Source: Desulforapulum autotrophicum HRM2 (lineage in GTDB: Bacteria > Desulfobacterota > Desulfobacteria > Desulfobacterales > Desulfobacteraceae). From it: DNA of 64,000 nt. The stretch is taken from positions 3,038,001 through 3,102,000 of the forward strand of contig NC_012108.1 of NCBI RefSeq assembly GCF_000020365.1. The letters run 5' to 3'. Below are positions 1-9,576 of this stretch, one piece after another; position 1 is the stretch's first letter; each line of letters opens with the position of its first letter. The notes under the pieces were generated by a model that was given only the letters and a program-made list of their open reading frames with translations, did not search any database and was not told the DNA's origin. A program made the translations under genes and the position numbers.

Positions 1-766
1 CCCAACGCCCCAGGGTGGTCACAACAAATTGTTCAGCCTGATCAAGGATATTTTCACCCCCACCTCTTTTTTCCGAATCAGGATAGAGCTTCACCTGGAT
101 CAGGGGAAAATCCGCCCTGAAACCCGGCCTGACGCCGGGAAACTGGGTTGCCAAATCCTTTAATCGGGCACCCACCTCGGACTCGGGCAGACCAAACACG
201 GTAATGGTTCTTGGGGTAATATCCGTCAGGGTACGACCAAGGTTCTTTGCTGCATACCGTTGAATCCAGGGCAAAACCCAATTGAGGGTCATGGCCTTCA
301 TCTCCTTTGGCACACCGGGCATGAAAAAACCATGGCAACCTGAAATACGCAGATAAAACCCAGGGGCCGTACCCACCTCATTTTCAATAACCCGGCAATC
401 CCTGGGAAGTACGGCCTGTTTCTTGTTGGATGGGTTCATGGGCCATCCTTTTCGATTAAAATAATCCGTCACGAGCCCAAGGGCCTCGGGATTGAGGATG
501 GTCTTTGTGTTCACAGCACCTGCCGCAGCCTCTGCCGTGATATCATCATTCGTAGGCCCAAGCCCTCCTGTAACAATCAGAATATCAGTCTCTGCTGCCA
601 AATCAGCAATGGTGCGGCGCAACGTTCCAAAATCATCCCCCACGGCGACAAAGCAATCAACAGTCAACCCCAGGCCCAACAGGGAGGCAGCAAGCCAGGA
701 AGCGTTGGTGTCAACCACGCCTCCTGAAACAATCTCATCTCCGGTTGATAAAATTTTTATTTTCAT
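1..766 (-). CDS. CinA-like / molybdopterin-binding domain protein, 3' end outside window
   Basis: Reading leftward from an ATG at 766, the frame stays open to the window edge (about 255 codons), so the C-terminus is missing. The start (MKIKILSTGDEIVSGGVVDT) is typical of the MoCF/CinA N-terminal domain, followed by a VTGGLGPTNDD segment near residue 70 and a MPGVPKEM segment near residue 140, both hallmarks of CinA-type domains. Full CinA proteins add a nicotinamide-nucleotide amidohydrolase domain. Whether this one does cannot be seen. Likely role, by family only: pyridine-nucleotide repair or an unassigned nucleotide-binding function. It is divergent from argC, and the 158-bp gap between them holds the argC promoter. 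Confidence 0.85.
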   Translation of the reverse strand, partial: MKIKILSTGDEIVSGGVVDTNASWLAASLLGLGLTVDCFVAVGDDFGTLRRTIADLAAETDILIVTGGLGPTNDDITAEAAAGAVNTKTILNPEALGLVTDYFNRKGWPMNPSNKKQAVLPRDCRVIENEVGTAPGFYLRISGCHGFFMPGVPKEMKAMTLNWVLPWIQRYAAKNLGRTLTDITPRTITVFGLPESEVGARLKDLATQFPGVRPGFRADFPLIQVKLYPDSEKRGGGENILDQAEQFVVTTLGRW

Positions 767-833
767 AGGTTTGTGTCCATTTATTAGTGAGCAAAGGCCC
801 AATCGTAACGCATGGTAACACACTATTCTTCAC

Positions 834-862
834 TTGAAAATAACCGGGTTATCTGCTAAAGT
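834..862 (+). promoter_or_regulatory. Probable sigma70 promoter of argC
   Basis: TTGAAA (834-839) and TAAAGT (857-862) are separated by 17 bp, giving a predicted leader of about 55 nt before the argC ATG. Each hexamer is one or two bases off consensus. Inferred from sequence only. Confidence 0.45.
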
Positions 863-924
863 CTTTTAGTATTTTTTACCCCAAGCGGTCATCGGACAAC
901 ACGGAAAACACGGGAGAGAGAACA

Positions 925-1962
925 ATGATCAGAGTCGCCATTGCAGGGGCTACAGGCTATACCGGGGCTGAACTTGTTAAATTAATCACAGGACATAAAG
1001 AGGCCAAGCTCGCGGCCGTGACATCACAATCCTACAGTGGCCGGGCCATCCAGGAGATATTTCCCGCCATGAGAGGCGTTGTGGATCTTGTGTGCGAACC
1101 CCTTGACATCAACGCCATCAGTCAGCGGGTGGACTGTGTCTTTCTTGCCCTTCCCCACAAAGTTTCCATGGGGTATGCACCGCAATTTATAGAGAACAAG
1201 GTTAAAGTGGTGGATCTTTCCGCTGACTTCAGATTTCAGAATGCTTCAGCCTATGAAGCCGCCTACCAGGAACATTCGGCAAAAAGTCTTTTAAACGAGG
1301 CGGTATATGGGTTGTGTGAACTCTACCGGGACAAGATTGCCGGTTCAAACCTGGTGGGCAACCCGGGATGCTATCCGACAAGCGTTCTTCTTCCCCTTGT
1401 TCCCCTTGTCAGAAAAGGGCTTGTTGAAACCTGCGGCATTATTTCAGACTCAAAATCCGGGGTCAGCGGTGCGGGTCGAGCCCCCTCCCTTGGCAGCCAT
1501 TTCTGCGAGGTCAACGAGTCGTTCAAGCCCTACAAAATCGGCAACCACCGCCATGTTCCTGAAATGGAAGAGGTGATAAGCCTTGAGGCAAACGAGCCGG
1601 TCAGCATCACCTTTGTTCCCCATCTTCTGCCTTTGACCCGGGGAATGCTCTCCACCATCTATGCCCGGGTAACAACGGGTACCACCCAGTCCATGATCAG
1701 AACGGCCCTCATGGACCAGTATGACTCAGACACATTTGTGAGGGTGCTTCCCCAGGGAGAATTTCCCGACATCCGCCATGTCAGGGGAACCAATTTCTGC
1801 GATATCGGGTTTCACCTTGACCCAGGATCCGGGCAGCTCATTTTGGTCTCTGCCATTGACAATCTTCTGAAAGGTGCAGCTGGCCAAGCCGTTCAAAATA
1901 TGAACATCTTGTTTGGCCTGGAAGAACAAACCGGACTTGAGCTATTCCCGGGGGCACTATAA
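925..1962 (+). CDS. argC: N-acetyl-gamma-glutamyl-phosphate reductase
   Basis: Makes N-acetylglutamate 5-semialdehyde from N-acetylglutamyl phosphate using NADPH, the third step of arginine synthesis, in the cytoplasm. The 345-residue length is normal for ArgC. The N-terminal dinucleotide-binding loop GATGYTG is at residues 8-14 and the catalytic cysteine lies in GNPGCYPT (Cys149). A HLLPLTRGM segment follows in the C-terminal domain. A GGGAGAG ribosome site precedes the ATG by 7 nt. No other arg genes are next to it, so it stands alone here, between the divergent CinA-like gene and an M23 peptidase with its own promoter. Confidence 0.97.
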   Translation: MIRVAIAGATGYTGAELVKLITGHKEAKLAAVTSQSYSGRAIQEIFPAMRGVVDLVCEPLDINAISQRVDCVFLALPHKVSMGYAPQFIENKVKVVDLSADFRFQNASAYEAAYQEHSAKSLLNEAVYGLCELYRDKIAGSNLVGNPGCYPTSVLLPLVPLVRKGLVETCGIISDSKSGVSGAGRAPSLGSHFCEVNESFKPYKIGNHRHVPEMEEVISLEANEPVSITFVPHLLPLTRGMLSTIYARVTTGTTQSMIRTALMDQYDSDTFVRVLPQGEFPDIRHVRGTNFCDIGFHLDPGSGQLILVSAIDNLLKGAAGQAVQNMNILFGLEEQTGLELFPGAL

Positions 1963-1981
1963 TAAACTGCGCACCCCTGAC

Positions 1982-2010
1982 TTGACAGAGTCCCTTATTT
2001 GATTTATTAA
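1982..2010 (+). promoter_or_regulatory. Strong sigma70-type promoter of the M23 peptidase gene
   Basis: TTGACA (1982-1987), a 17-bp spacer and TATTAA (2005-2010). The -10 box ends 9 nt before the ATG at 2020, so the transcript would start about 2-4 nt before the start codon. There is no Shine-Dalgarno sequence, which suggests a leaderless or nearly leaderless mRNA. Confidence 0.6.
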
Positions 2011-2019
2011 AATACATCT

Positions 2020-2949
2020 ATGAAAAAAAAAATAAAAATATGGCTTCACACGGACTCGACTTCAAACATCAGGGAATTTACCGTCTCAAAACCACAACTC
2101 ATAGGCCTTTTGTTCATCCCTTTTTTAGTGGTAACGGTCCTTGTCTATTTTGGGTATGATTACGCAAAACTTAAAAACGCCTCCTTTGAAAATGATCTTC
2201 TGTGCAGGCAGATTGAAAATCAAGACAGCGAAATCAGTCTCCAAAGATCCCAACTCCAGGCCTTGGCCAGTGAGATCAACAAGATAAAGGACAATGTCTC
2301 TGCCCTGTCAAACTTTGAAAACAAGGTCAGAATCGTTGCAAACATAAAAAAGAAAGATGACGTCAATGGTGGTTTTTTTGGCATTGGCGGCGTCTCAGGA
2401 GAAGATATCGACCCTGATATCCCCCTCTACGAGCGACACAACAGCCTGATGCGGGAGATGCACCAGCAGACAGACCAGATCAATCTTTCGGCCCAGCAAC
2501 AAAAGGTCAATTTTGAAGAACTTTTAACCATCTTGAATAAAAAACGTAACCTGCTTGCCGCAACCCCTTCGATCCGGCCGGCCAAGGGATGGATCACCTC
2601 ACCCTTTGGCTATCGATCCTCACCGTTTACCGGGAAAAAAGAATTCCACTCGGGCCTTGACATTGCAAACAAAAAGGGCAAAAAAATCGTTGCTACGGCA
2701 AACGGTGTGGTTGCCTATGCAGGTGAAAAGAGGCTCATTGGCAAGATGGTCATGATAGATCATGGCCATGGTATCGTGACCAAATTCGGTCATATGGACA
2801 AAATTTTTGTAAAAAAAGGAGCAGAGGTGAACAGGGGAGAGGTCATTGGCCTCATGGGCAACACCGGCCGAAGCACAGGGTCCCACGTTCACTATGAGGT
2901 CAGAATAAACGGTACACCTGTGAATCCTGAAAAATACATCGTCAACTGA
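2020..2949 (+). CDS. M23-family (LytM) peptidase with membrane anchor and coiled coil
   Basis: Predicted inner-membrane protein with a periplasmic peptidoglycan endopeptidase domain. A short basic N-terminus leads into one membrane segment (about residues 26-47), then a heptad-rich coiled coil (about 50-110), a glycine-rich linker, and a LytM domain (about 187-305). Metal and catalytic positions are present: H210 and D214 in HSGLD, H250, and H289/H291 in SHVHYE. So it should be an active zinc peptidase rather than a degenerate activator of EnvC/NlpD type. The single-membrane-helix plus coiled-coil layout resembles MepM- or FtsX-partner-like proteins; the exact substrate is not known. There is no recognisable ribosome site in front of the ATG, and a strong promoter ends 9 nt upstream. 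Confidence 0.9.
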   Translation: MKKKIKIWLHTDSTSNIREFTVSKPQLIGLLFIPFLVVTVLVYFGYDYAKLKNASFENDLLCRQIENQDSEISLQRSQLQALASEINKIKDNVSALSNFENKVRIVANIKKKDDVNGGFFGIGGVSGEDIDPDIPLYERHNSLMREMHQQTDQINLSAQQQKVNFEELLTILNKKRNLLAATPSIRPAKGWITSPFGYRSSPFTGKKEFHSGLDIANKKGKKIVATANGVVAYAGEKRLIGKMVMIDHGHGIVTKFGHMDKIFVKKGAEVNRGEVIGLMGNTGRSTGSHVHYEVRINGTPVNPEKYIVN

Positions 2950-3114
2950 ACCCCCAGGAATTGAAACCGCCTCCCCATGCCCCATACCCCCCATGATGTA
3001 GTTTTGCCTTCCTCCCAGGAAACGTGAAACATTTTCTACAAACAGCATCTTTCTTGCAAAAATAATTTTAATTTTCAAAAATAGTGCTTATATGTTTAGT
3101 AAAACAAAAACGAA

Positions 3115-3212
3115 CTAACCAGCATGGCTGGAACATGATATCGGCTCCGGCCACAAAAAATAATGAAACGCCTCTGATTGCAATGCTTCGGTGGAAGTTT
3201 CATATAAACCCT
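3115..3212. repeat. Dispersed two-hairpin repeat, copy A (upstream of secA)
   Basis: About 98 bp starting TAACCAGCATGG and ending GTTTCATATAAA. It contains a first hairpin (TGGCTGGAAC paired with GCTCCGGCCA), the linker GGCCACAA, and a second hairpin whose arms begin TGAAACGCC and end GTTTCA. Copy D at 42608-42705 has the same plan; copies B and C at 12559 and 12878 share the first half. It ends 23 bp before the secA start, so it may lie in the secA leader. The rest of 2950-3235 shows no gene. Confidence 0.7.
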
Positions 3213-3235
3213 ATTATCGAAGGTAACGCAATCAT

Positions 3236-5758
3236 ATGGTACTCAATTTTCTTACACGAGTGTTTGGCTCAAGCAATGAAAGAGCAGTAAAAAGGCTACA
3301 ACCCCTGGTTGACAAGATCAATGCCCTTGAGCCCCGGTTCCAGAAACTCACTGACAATGAACTGGCCGAGACCACGGCGAGCTTTAAACTCAGACTTGCC
3401 AATGGTGAAACCCTGGATGACCTTCTTTGCGAAGCCTTTGCCCTGGTAAGGGAAGCCTCCTGGCGGACCTTAAAAATGCGCCACTTTGATGCCCAGCTCA
3501 TCGGAGGCATTGCCCTACACCAGGGCATTATTGCCGAGATGAAAACCGGTGAGGGAAAGACCCTTGCCGCCACCCTCCCCGCTTACCTGAATGCCCTTTC
3601 CGGGAAAGGGGTCCACATTGTTACGGTCAATGACTACCTTGCCAGGCGTGATGCCGAATGGATGAGCACCATCTACAACTTTTTGAATCTCTCCGTCGGC
3701 ATAATTGTCCACGATCTGAACGATGAAGAAAGAAAAAAAGCCTACGCTTCAGACATCACCTATGGAACCAACAACGAGTTCGGTTTTGATTATCTTCGGG
3801 ACAACATGAAATTTGACCGGGAATCCCTTGCCCAGAAAGAACTCAATTTCGCCATTGTGGATGAGGTGGACAGTATTCTAATTGATGAGGCAAGGACACC
3901 GCTGATCATTTCTGGACCTGCGGAAAAATCCACCACCCTCTACGCCCAGACAGACACCATCATTTCAGCCTTTAAAAAGGACATCCACTACAATGTGGAT
4001 GAAAAGGCAAAATCATCCACCCTGACCGAAGAGGGGGTCGCCCTGGGTGAACAACTGCTTGGGGTTGAAAACCTCTACGATCCTTCAAACATTGAAATCC
4101 TCCATCACCTGAATCAAGCCATCAAAGCTCACACTCTGTTCAAGCGGGATGTGGACTATATTGTAAAAAACGACGAAGTGGTGATCGTTGACGAGTTCAC
4201 CGGCCGGTTAATGACTGGAAGGCGCTACAGCGAAGGTCTTCACCAGGCCCTGGAGGCAAAGGAGGGGGTAAAGATCGCCAATGAGAATCAGACCCTTGCC
4301 TCGGTCACCTTTCAGAACTTTTTCAGGATGTACAAAAAACTTTCCGGCATGACCGGTACTGCCGAAACCGAGGCAGCAGAGTTCAAGAAAATATATGATC
4401 TTGACGTGCTGGTCATCCCCACCCACAAACCCATGGTGAGAAAAGATTTTCCTGATTTAATCTACAAGACCCAGAAGGAAAAATACCAGGCAGCCATCCA
4501 GGAAATCATCTCCCTGCATAAAAAGGGACAGCCCGTTCTTGTGGGCACCATCGCCATTGACGTTTCAGAAGACATCAGTGACAAACTGAAAAAACGGGGC
4601 ATTCCCCACACGGTTCTCAATGCCAAGCACCACAAGGCAGAGGCTGAAATCGTTGCTAATGCAGGTCAGCGGGGGGCTGTTACCATTTCCACCAACATGG
4701 CAGGCCGGGGAACTGATATTGTTCTGGGGGAAGGAGTAAAAGAACTTGGGGGGCTACACATTCTTGGTACCAGTCGCCATGAATCAAGGCGAATTGACAA
4801 CCAGTTGCGGGGCCGTTCAGGTCGCCAGGGAGATCCTGGATCCTCACGCTTTTACCTTTCCCTTGAGGATGATCTTCTCAGAATTTTTGGCGGAGATAGA
4901 ATCACCGCTATTATGAACAAACTGGGCATTGATGAGGGAGAACCCATTGAGCACGGCCTCATCAGTCGTGCCATTGAAAATGCCCAGTCCAAGGTCGAGG
5001 GGCACAACTTTGAGATCAGAAAACAGCTGATTGAGTATGATGATGTCATGAACCAGCAGAGAGAGGTGATCTACCGCCAGAGGCGCCAGATTCTCACGGA
5101 CTCCGATCTTTCAACCCTGTTTAAGGATATGATTCAAGACCAGGCATGGCAGATCCACGCCATGTACAAAAACGACAAGCAGCACCCAATGGAATGGGAC
5201 CTTGAGGGGTTGAAGGACACCGTTAAAAAACAGTTTAACCTTGAAATCGATCTTTCCCCGGCGGTGTGCGAGGATATCGACGCTGACGCTCTGGGAGAAC
5301 TCATTGAAACAACCGCAATAGACGCGTATAAAGCCAAGGAGTCCCTTCTGGGCCCCATTGACACCCAACGCCTTGAACGGTACATTATGCTCCAGACCGT
5401 TGACAGCCTCTGGAAAGACCATCTTCTCAACATGGATCATCTCAAAGAGGGAATCGGCCTCAGGGGTTATGCCCAGCAGAACCCGCTGATTCTCTACAAA
5501 AAAGAGGGATATGAGATGTTTGAGGGCCTTGTGGAACGGATAAAAGAGGAAACCCTTGGCATCTTTTTCAGAATCCAGATCGCCGAAAGTGAACCCCTTG
5601 AACCCATTCAGAAACCGAGGCAGGAAAACCTGGTTTTTTCCCATTCTGATGATTCAAACGTTAAAAAACCCGTTAAACGTGCCCAGGAAAAAGTGGGGCG
5701 AAACGACCTCTGCCCCTGCGGCAGCGGTAAAAAATACAAAAAATGCTGTGGGGCTTAA
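3236..5758 (+). CDS. secA: Preprotein translocase ATPase SecA
   Basis: ATP-driven motor that pushes unfolded preproteins through SecYEG. 840 residues, the usual size. Walker A is GEGKT at about residues 105-109 after the IAEMKTGE stretch; the DEAD-like box reads [15 protein letters not shown] near 210; the second helicase domain has [10 protein letters not shown] and the arginine finger region [13 protein letters not shown]. The C-terminus carries the zinc-binding SEC-C tail ([13 protein letters not shown]) that contacts SecB and lipids. The start is ATG, followed by [11 protein letters not shown], as in many SecA proteins. clpS follows 7 nt downstream, so secA and the N-degron genes may share a transcript. 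Confidence 0.98.
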   Translation: MVLNFLTRVFGSSNERAVKRLQPLVDKINALEPRFQKLTDNELAETTASFKLRLANGETLDDLLCEAFALVREASWRTLKMRHFDAQLIGGIALHQGIIAEMKTGEGKTLAATLPAYLNALSGKGVHIVTVNDYLARRDAEWMSTIYNFLNLSVGIIVHDLNDEERKKAYASDITYGTNNEFGFDYLRDNMKFDRESLAQKELNFAIVDEVDSILIDEARTPLIISGPAEKSTTLYAQTDTIISAFKKDIHYNVDEKAKSSTLTEEGVALGEQLLGVENLYDPSNIEILHHLNQAIKAHTLFKRDVDYIVKNDEVVIVDEFTGRLMTGRRYSEGLHQALEAKEGVKIANENQTLASVTFQNFFRMYKKLSGMTGTAETEAAEFKKIYDLDVLVIPTHKPMVRKDFPDLIYKTQKEKYQAAIQEIISLHKKGQPVLVGTIAIDVSEDISDKLKKRGIPHTVLNAKHHKAEAEIVANAGQRGAVTISTNMAGRGTDIVLGEGVKELGGLHILGTSRHESRRIDNQLRGRSGRQGDPGSSRFYLSLEDDLLRIFGGDRITAIMNKLGIDEGEPIEHGLISRAIENAQSKVEGHNFEIRKQLIEYDDVMNQQREVIYRQRRQILTDSDLSTLFKDMIQDQAWQIHAMYKNDKQHPMEWDLEGLKDTVKKQFNLEIDLSPAVCEDIDADALGELIETTAIDAYKAKESLLGPIDTQRLERYIMLQTVDSLWKDHLLNMDHLKEGIGLRGYAQQNPLILYKKEGYEMFEGLVERIKEETLGIFFRIQIAESEPLEPIQKPRQENLVFSHSDDSNVKKPVKRAQEKVGRNDLCPCGSGKKYKKCCGA

Positions 5759-5765
5759 GGAAATC

Positions 5766-6080
5766 ATGAGCCTTAACGAACCTTCAATAAAACAGAGAAC
5801 TTCGTCAAAAGTTGAAAAAAAAGAAGGGTACCCTCCCATGTACAGGGTTGTTCTTCACAATGACGATTACACCACCATGGAGTTTGTCGTTCAGATTCTC
5901 ATAACGGTTTTTGGAAAATCCCTTGAAAAAGCGTCCATAATAATGCTTAATATACATAAACAGGGAAAGGGTATTTGCGGGTCTTACACAAGGGAAGTTG
6001 CAGAGACCAAGGTAAATACGGTTCATCACCTGGCAAGAGAGCAGGGATTCCCCTTAAAGAGCACGATGGAGAAGGAGTAG
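5766..6080 (+). CDS. clpS: ATP-dependent Clp protease adaptor ClpS
   Basis: Adaptor (104 residues) that delivers proteins with N-terminal Leu, Phe, Trp or Tyr to ClpAP. The binding-pocket segment LHNDDYTTMEFV lies at about residues 30-41, with the conserved HxxGKGICG-type loop (HKQGKGICGSY) near 64-74 and an AREQGFPL stretch near the end, all ClpS signatures. The N-terminal extension of about 25 polar residues is the usual flexible arm. The ATG at 5766 is preceded by AAGGAA; an upstream in-frame extension exists inside secA but has no merit. The stop is 2 nt before clpA. Confidence 0.96.
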   Translation: MSLNEPSIKQRTSSKVEKKEGYPPMYRVVLHNDDYTTMEFVVQILITVFGKSLEKASIIMLNIHKQGKGICGSYTREVAETKVNTVHHLAREQGFPLKSTMEKE

Positions 6081-6082
6081 CC

Positions 6083-8332
6083 ATGATAAGCAAGGAACTT
6101 AGTGCAACCCTCGGAGCGGCCGTTCGGGAAGCCAAAAAAAGACGCCACGAGTACGTCTGCGTTGAACATGTTCTCTATGCAATTTTGCACCACGAAACCG
6201 GGTCTGAAACCGTTGAAAAATGCGGTGGAGATCCGGAGGTCATAAAGAAAAACCTGGATACCTTTTTCCAGGAAAAGATGACCGTCATGGGCGAAGGCGA
6301 AGAGTATGTCCTCCAACAGACCATCGGTTTTCAAAGAATGATCCAGAGGGCCATCAACCATGCCCGCTCAGCCGAAAAGAACGAGGTAAGCCTGGGTGAT
6401 ATCATTGCATCCATTTTCCAGGAAAAAGATTCCCATGCGGCCTATTTTCTCGAGGCCGAAGGAATCACCCGTCTGGATGTTCTAAACTATATCTCCCATG
6501 GTTCGGACCTGCCAAAGGCCGGCCTCAACAAACCGGACCAGGGCTTTTTAAAGCCGGGAAAACAACCCAAAAAATCGGGAAAGCCCGATCCATTGACCCT
6601 TTTCACAACCAATCTTCTGGAAAAGGCAGAGCAGGGAAAAATTGACCCACTCATCGGCAGGGAAAATGAGACCCAGCGTGCCATGCAGGTTCTCTGCCGA
6701 AGGCGCAAGAACAACCCTGTTTTTGTCGGGGATCCAGGTGTGGGGAAAACAGCCATTGCCGAAGGTATCGCCCTAAAGGCCTTTAACAAGGATGTCCCTG
6801 ATTTTCTAAAAGATTCAGAAATGTTCTCCCTTGACATGGGCGCCCTTTTGGCCGGAACCAAATACCGGGGAGACTTTGAGCAGCGGCTCAAGGATGTCAT
6901 TTCAGCCCTTGAAGAAAAGGAAAACGCCCTGTTGGTCATTGATGAGATCCACACCGTGGTGGGTGCAGGTGCCACAAGCAGCGGTTCCATGGATGCATCA
7001 AACATCCTGAAACCTGCACTTTCCTCAGGCGCCCTCCGTTGCCTTGGATCCACCACCTACGAGGAGTACAAGAACTTCTTTGAAAAGGACCGGGCACTCT
7101 CCCGCAGATTTGAGAAAATCGAAGTGGCAGAGCCCACGGTTGAAGAGACCATAGAAATTTTGATGGGTCTCAAGAGCTGCTATGAGGAGCACCACGGGCT
7201 TGAATACACGGATGAAGCCATTGAGGCCTGTGCCCGCCTTGCCGCCAAACACATCAACGACCGATTCCTGCCGGACAAGGCCATTGATGTCATGGATGAG
7301 ACAGGTTCGTTCATACGGCTTTCAGGGTCGGCCAGAAGAACAAAGGTTCACCCCCTCGACATCGAGAGAACCGTTGCAAAAATGGCCAAGATCCCAGCCC
7401 AGAACGTCACGGCATCGGACAAAACCAACCTTGAACAGCTTAGCACCAAACTTGAACAGACCATCTTTGGCCAGGACCATGCCATTGAAACCCTGACAAC
7501 CTCCATCAAACGATCCAGGGCAGGACTCTCGTCTCCAGGTCGGCCCATTGGTTCATTTCTCTTTACCGGTCCCACCGGGGTCGGCAAAACAGAGGTGGCA
7601 AAACAGCTTGCCGCAAACCTTGGCATTGAATTTTTACGGTTTGACATGAGTGAATACATGGAAAAACATACCGTATCAAGACTCATCGGGGCACCTCCAG
7701 GGTATGTGGGCTTTGACCAGGGGGGAATTCTGACCGACAACATCAGAAAGCATCCCCATTCCGTGTTGCTCCTGGACGAAATAGAAAAGGCCCATCAAGA
7801 CCTTTTCAACATCCTGCTCCAGGTGATGGATTACGCCACCCTGACCGACAACAACGGAAAGGCGGCCGACTTCAGGAATGTCATCATCATCATGACCTCC
7901 AATGCCGGAGCAAGGGAGATGAGTGCCAACCGCATCGGCTTTGGTGATCAACTGGAGGATGTGGATGCCAAGGGGGCAAAGGCCGTTGAAAAGACCTTCA
8001 GTCCTGAATTTCGAAACCGGCTGGATGCCGTTGTACAGTTCCACGCCCTGTCCCAGAAGATCATGGAACGTATTGTGGATAAAAACATGCTGGAACTCAA
8101 GGCCCTTTTGAAACCCAGGAAAATAACCATCCAGTATCCGCCAAAGGTGAGAACCTGGCTTGCCAAAAAGGGGTATGATCCCAAATTCGGTGCCCGGCCC
8201 CTGGACCGGGTGATTCAGAAAAAGATCAAGGACAAGCTCACCAACGAGATATTGTTCGGCGCCCTTGAAAAGGGTGGAAAGGTAACTCTGGGTCTTAAAA
8301 ACAACGCTGTCACCTTCAGTTTCAAGCAGTGA
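6083..8332 (+). CDS. clpA: ATP-dependent Clp protease ATP-binding subunit ClpA
   Basis: AAA+ unfoldase that feeds ClpP; the partner for ClpS. 749 residues (E. coli ClpA is 758). Layout: N-domain with two Clp-N repeats (about 1-145), first AAA+ module with GDPGVGKT near 216, second with GPTGVGKT near 496, then the C-terminal D2-small domain. An IGF tripeptide in a loop near residue 617 fits the ClpP-docking loop. There is no ClpB-type middle coiled coil, which separates it from ClpB/ClpC. A GAAGGAG ribosome site precedes the ATG. The gene abuts aat with no gap. clpP is not in this window. Confidence 0.97.
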   Translation: MISKELSATLGAAVREAKKRRHEYVCVEHVLYAILHHETGSETVEKCGGDPEVIKKNLDTFFQEKMTVMGEGEEYVLQQTIGFQRMIQRAINHARSAEKNEVSLGDIIASIFQEKDSHAAYFLEAEGITRLDVLNYISHGSDLPKAGLNKPDQGFLKPGKQPKKSGKPDPLTLFTTNLLEKAEQGKIDPLIGRENETQRAMQVLCRRRKNNPVFVGDPGVGKTAIAEGIALKAFNKDVPDFLKDSEMFSLDMGALLAGTKYRGDFEQRLKDVISALEEKENALLVIDEIHTVVGAGATSSGSMDASNILKPALSSGALRCLGSTTYEEYKNFFEKDRALSRRFEKIEVAEPTVEETIEILMGLKSCYEEHHGLEYTDEAIEACARLAAKHINDRFLPDKAIDVMDETGSFIRLSGSARRTKVHPLDIERTVAKMAKIPAQNVTASDKTNLEQLSTKLEQTIFGQDHAIETLTTSIKRSRAGLSSPGRPIGSFLFTGPTGVGKTEVAKQLAANLGIEFLRFDMSEYMEKHTVSRLIGAPPGYVGFDQGGILTDNIRKHPHSVLLLDEIEKAHQDLFNILLQVMDYATLTDNNGKAADFRNVIIIMTSNAGAREMSANRIGFGDQLEDVDAKGAKAVEKTFSPEFRNRLDAVVQFHALSQKIMERIVDKNMLELKALLKPRKITIQYPPKVRTWLAKKGYDPKFGARPLDRVIQKKIKDKLTNEILFGALEKGGKVTLGLKNNAVTFSFKQ

Positions 8333-9022
8333 ATGCCGGTTTTCAGACTCTCTGACAGACTTGTATTTCCAAGCCCCCATCTGGCAAGACATGACGGTCT
8401 CCTCTGCCTAGGAGGAGACCTCACACCCGAAAGGATTCTCCTTGCGTATCAAAATGGGATCTTTCCATGGTTCTCCCCGGGAGATCCCCTGCTCTGGTGG
8501 TCTCCAGACCCAAGGCTTGTCATCCTTCCCGGACAACTTAGGGTTTCGAGAAGCCTTCAAAAGAGAATCAACCGAAATGTTTATACCATCACCATGGATC
8601 AGGCCTTTGGCAGGGTGATAAACGCCTGCGCAGATTTACGTAACCGCTCGGGCCAGGGTACCTGGCTTGTTCAGGAAATGATTGAGGCCTATATCGGACT
8701 GCATGAAAGGGGGTATGCCCACTCGGTTGAGGCGTGGAACGCTGGAACGCTGGCAGGGGGTCTCTATGGAATATCACTTGGAGGATGTTTTTTTGGAGAA
8801 TCCATGTTTTCAACCATGGCGGACAGCTCAAAAACAGCCCTTGCAGCCCTGGACCGCCACCTTGTCAAACAAAAATTTGATCTCATTGACTGCCAGGTAA
8901 AAACAGATCATCTGGTCTCCATGGGAGGGGTGGAAATCCCAAGGAAAGATTTCCTGACCCGGATCCACGGCTCCCTTGAAAAAAAAACGATCAAGGGACC
9001 GTGGATATTTACAGGGTTTTAA
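8333..9022 (+). CDS. aat: Leucyl/phenylalanyl-tRNA-protein transferase
   Basis: Adds Leu or Phe from charged tRNA to proteins with N-terminal Arg or Lys, creating the N-degrons that ClpS recognises. 229 residues. Family signatures include FPSPHLA and GLLCLGGDLTPERILLAYQ near residue 30, then PWFSPGDPLLWWSPDPR near 45-60, and GGLYGISLGGCFFGESMFS near 140-158. The ATG follows the clpA TGA directly, so translation is probably coupled. Its stop overlaps that of the convergent uspA gene by 4 nt. Finding clpS, clpA and aat in a row gives all three an unambiguous shared role. Confidence 0.97.
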   Translation: MPVFRLSDRLVFPSPHLARHDGLLCLGGDLTPERILLAYQNGIFPWFSPGDPLLWWSPDPRLVILPGQLRVSRSLQKRINRNVYTITMDQAFGRVINACADLRNRSGQGTWLVQEMIEAYIGLHERGYAHSVEAWNAGTLAGGLYGISLGGCFFGESMFSTMADSSKTALAALDRHLVKQKFDLIDCQVKTDHLVSMGGVEIPRKDFLTRIHGSLEKKTIKGPWIFTGF

Positions 9023-9552
9023 TCTATTTCCGGCAGACGGATCACAAGGACAGGTTTCCGGGACCTTCTGAGGACCCGTTTGGTGATACTTCCCATGACC
9101 ACACCGGTAAGAGTGCTCTGCCCGTGGCTGCCCATGACAATAATATCACAATCCCTCAGTTCTGCCTGCTTTAAAATCTGCTTGACCGGATTTCCCCGGT
9201 CAATAACAATTTCATCGGCAAATTCAATTTCAGCGTTTGATTCACGCTTCGCATCATTGGCGAACTGTTCCAGCACCTCATGGATCATCACGTTGTCCCT
9301 TTTTTTACCGATCAGGGAATGGCGGGCCTCCTGGAGGTTTTTGACCTTGATCTCATCCCAGCTCTCCTTGGACACATAGCCGAGGATGCTTTTTTCAAAA
9401 TAGTCATGGGTTTCGGGAATCACATGGAGAATGGTTATTTTTGCCCCATAGTGCTCAGCAAGGCTTACAGCATGGGCAAAGGCATAACGCGCACTGTCCG
9501 ACAGGTCCGTTGCATAGAGTATATTTTTTATTTTAACTTCCGGTAATATCAT
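9019..9552 (-). CDS. Universal stress protein, UspA family
   Basis: A 177-residue single Usp domain. The N-terminus NILYATDLSDSARYAFAHA is typical, and the ATP-binding motif G-2x-G-9x-G-S is present near the end as GSHGQSTLTGVVMGS, so it probably binds ATP. It lies 24 nt downstream of a TRAP permease gene in the same direction and is likely co-transcribed. In the Halomonas ectoine TRAP system a UspA-type protein (TeaD) modulates transport; a similar link here is inference from position only. Confidence 0.9.
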   Translation of the reverse strand: MILPEVKIKNILYATDLSDSARYAFAHAVSLAEHYGAKITILHVIPETHDYFEKSILGYVSKESWDEIKVKNLQEARHSLIGKKRDNVMIHEVLEQFANDAKRESNAEIEFADEIVIDRGNPVKQILKQAELRDCDIIVMGSHGQSTLTGVVMGSITKRVLRRSRKPVLVIRLPEID

Positions 9553-9576
9553 GGCGCTCTGTTTTTTCTCCTGAAA

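Noticed and set aside
78-338. Minus-strand 86-codon frame near the window start
   Set aside because: Lies in another frame of the CinA-like gene, whose own frame is open over the full region and matches its family.
5111-5644. 177-codon minus-strand frame inside secA
   Set aside because: Shadow of secA codons; no ribosome site and no recognisable domain.
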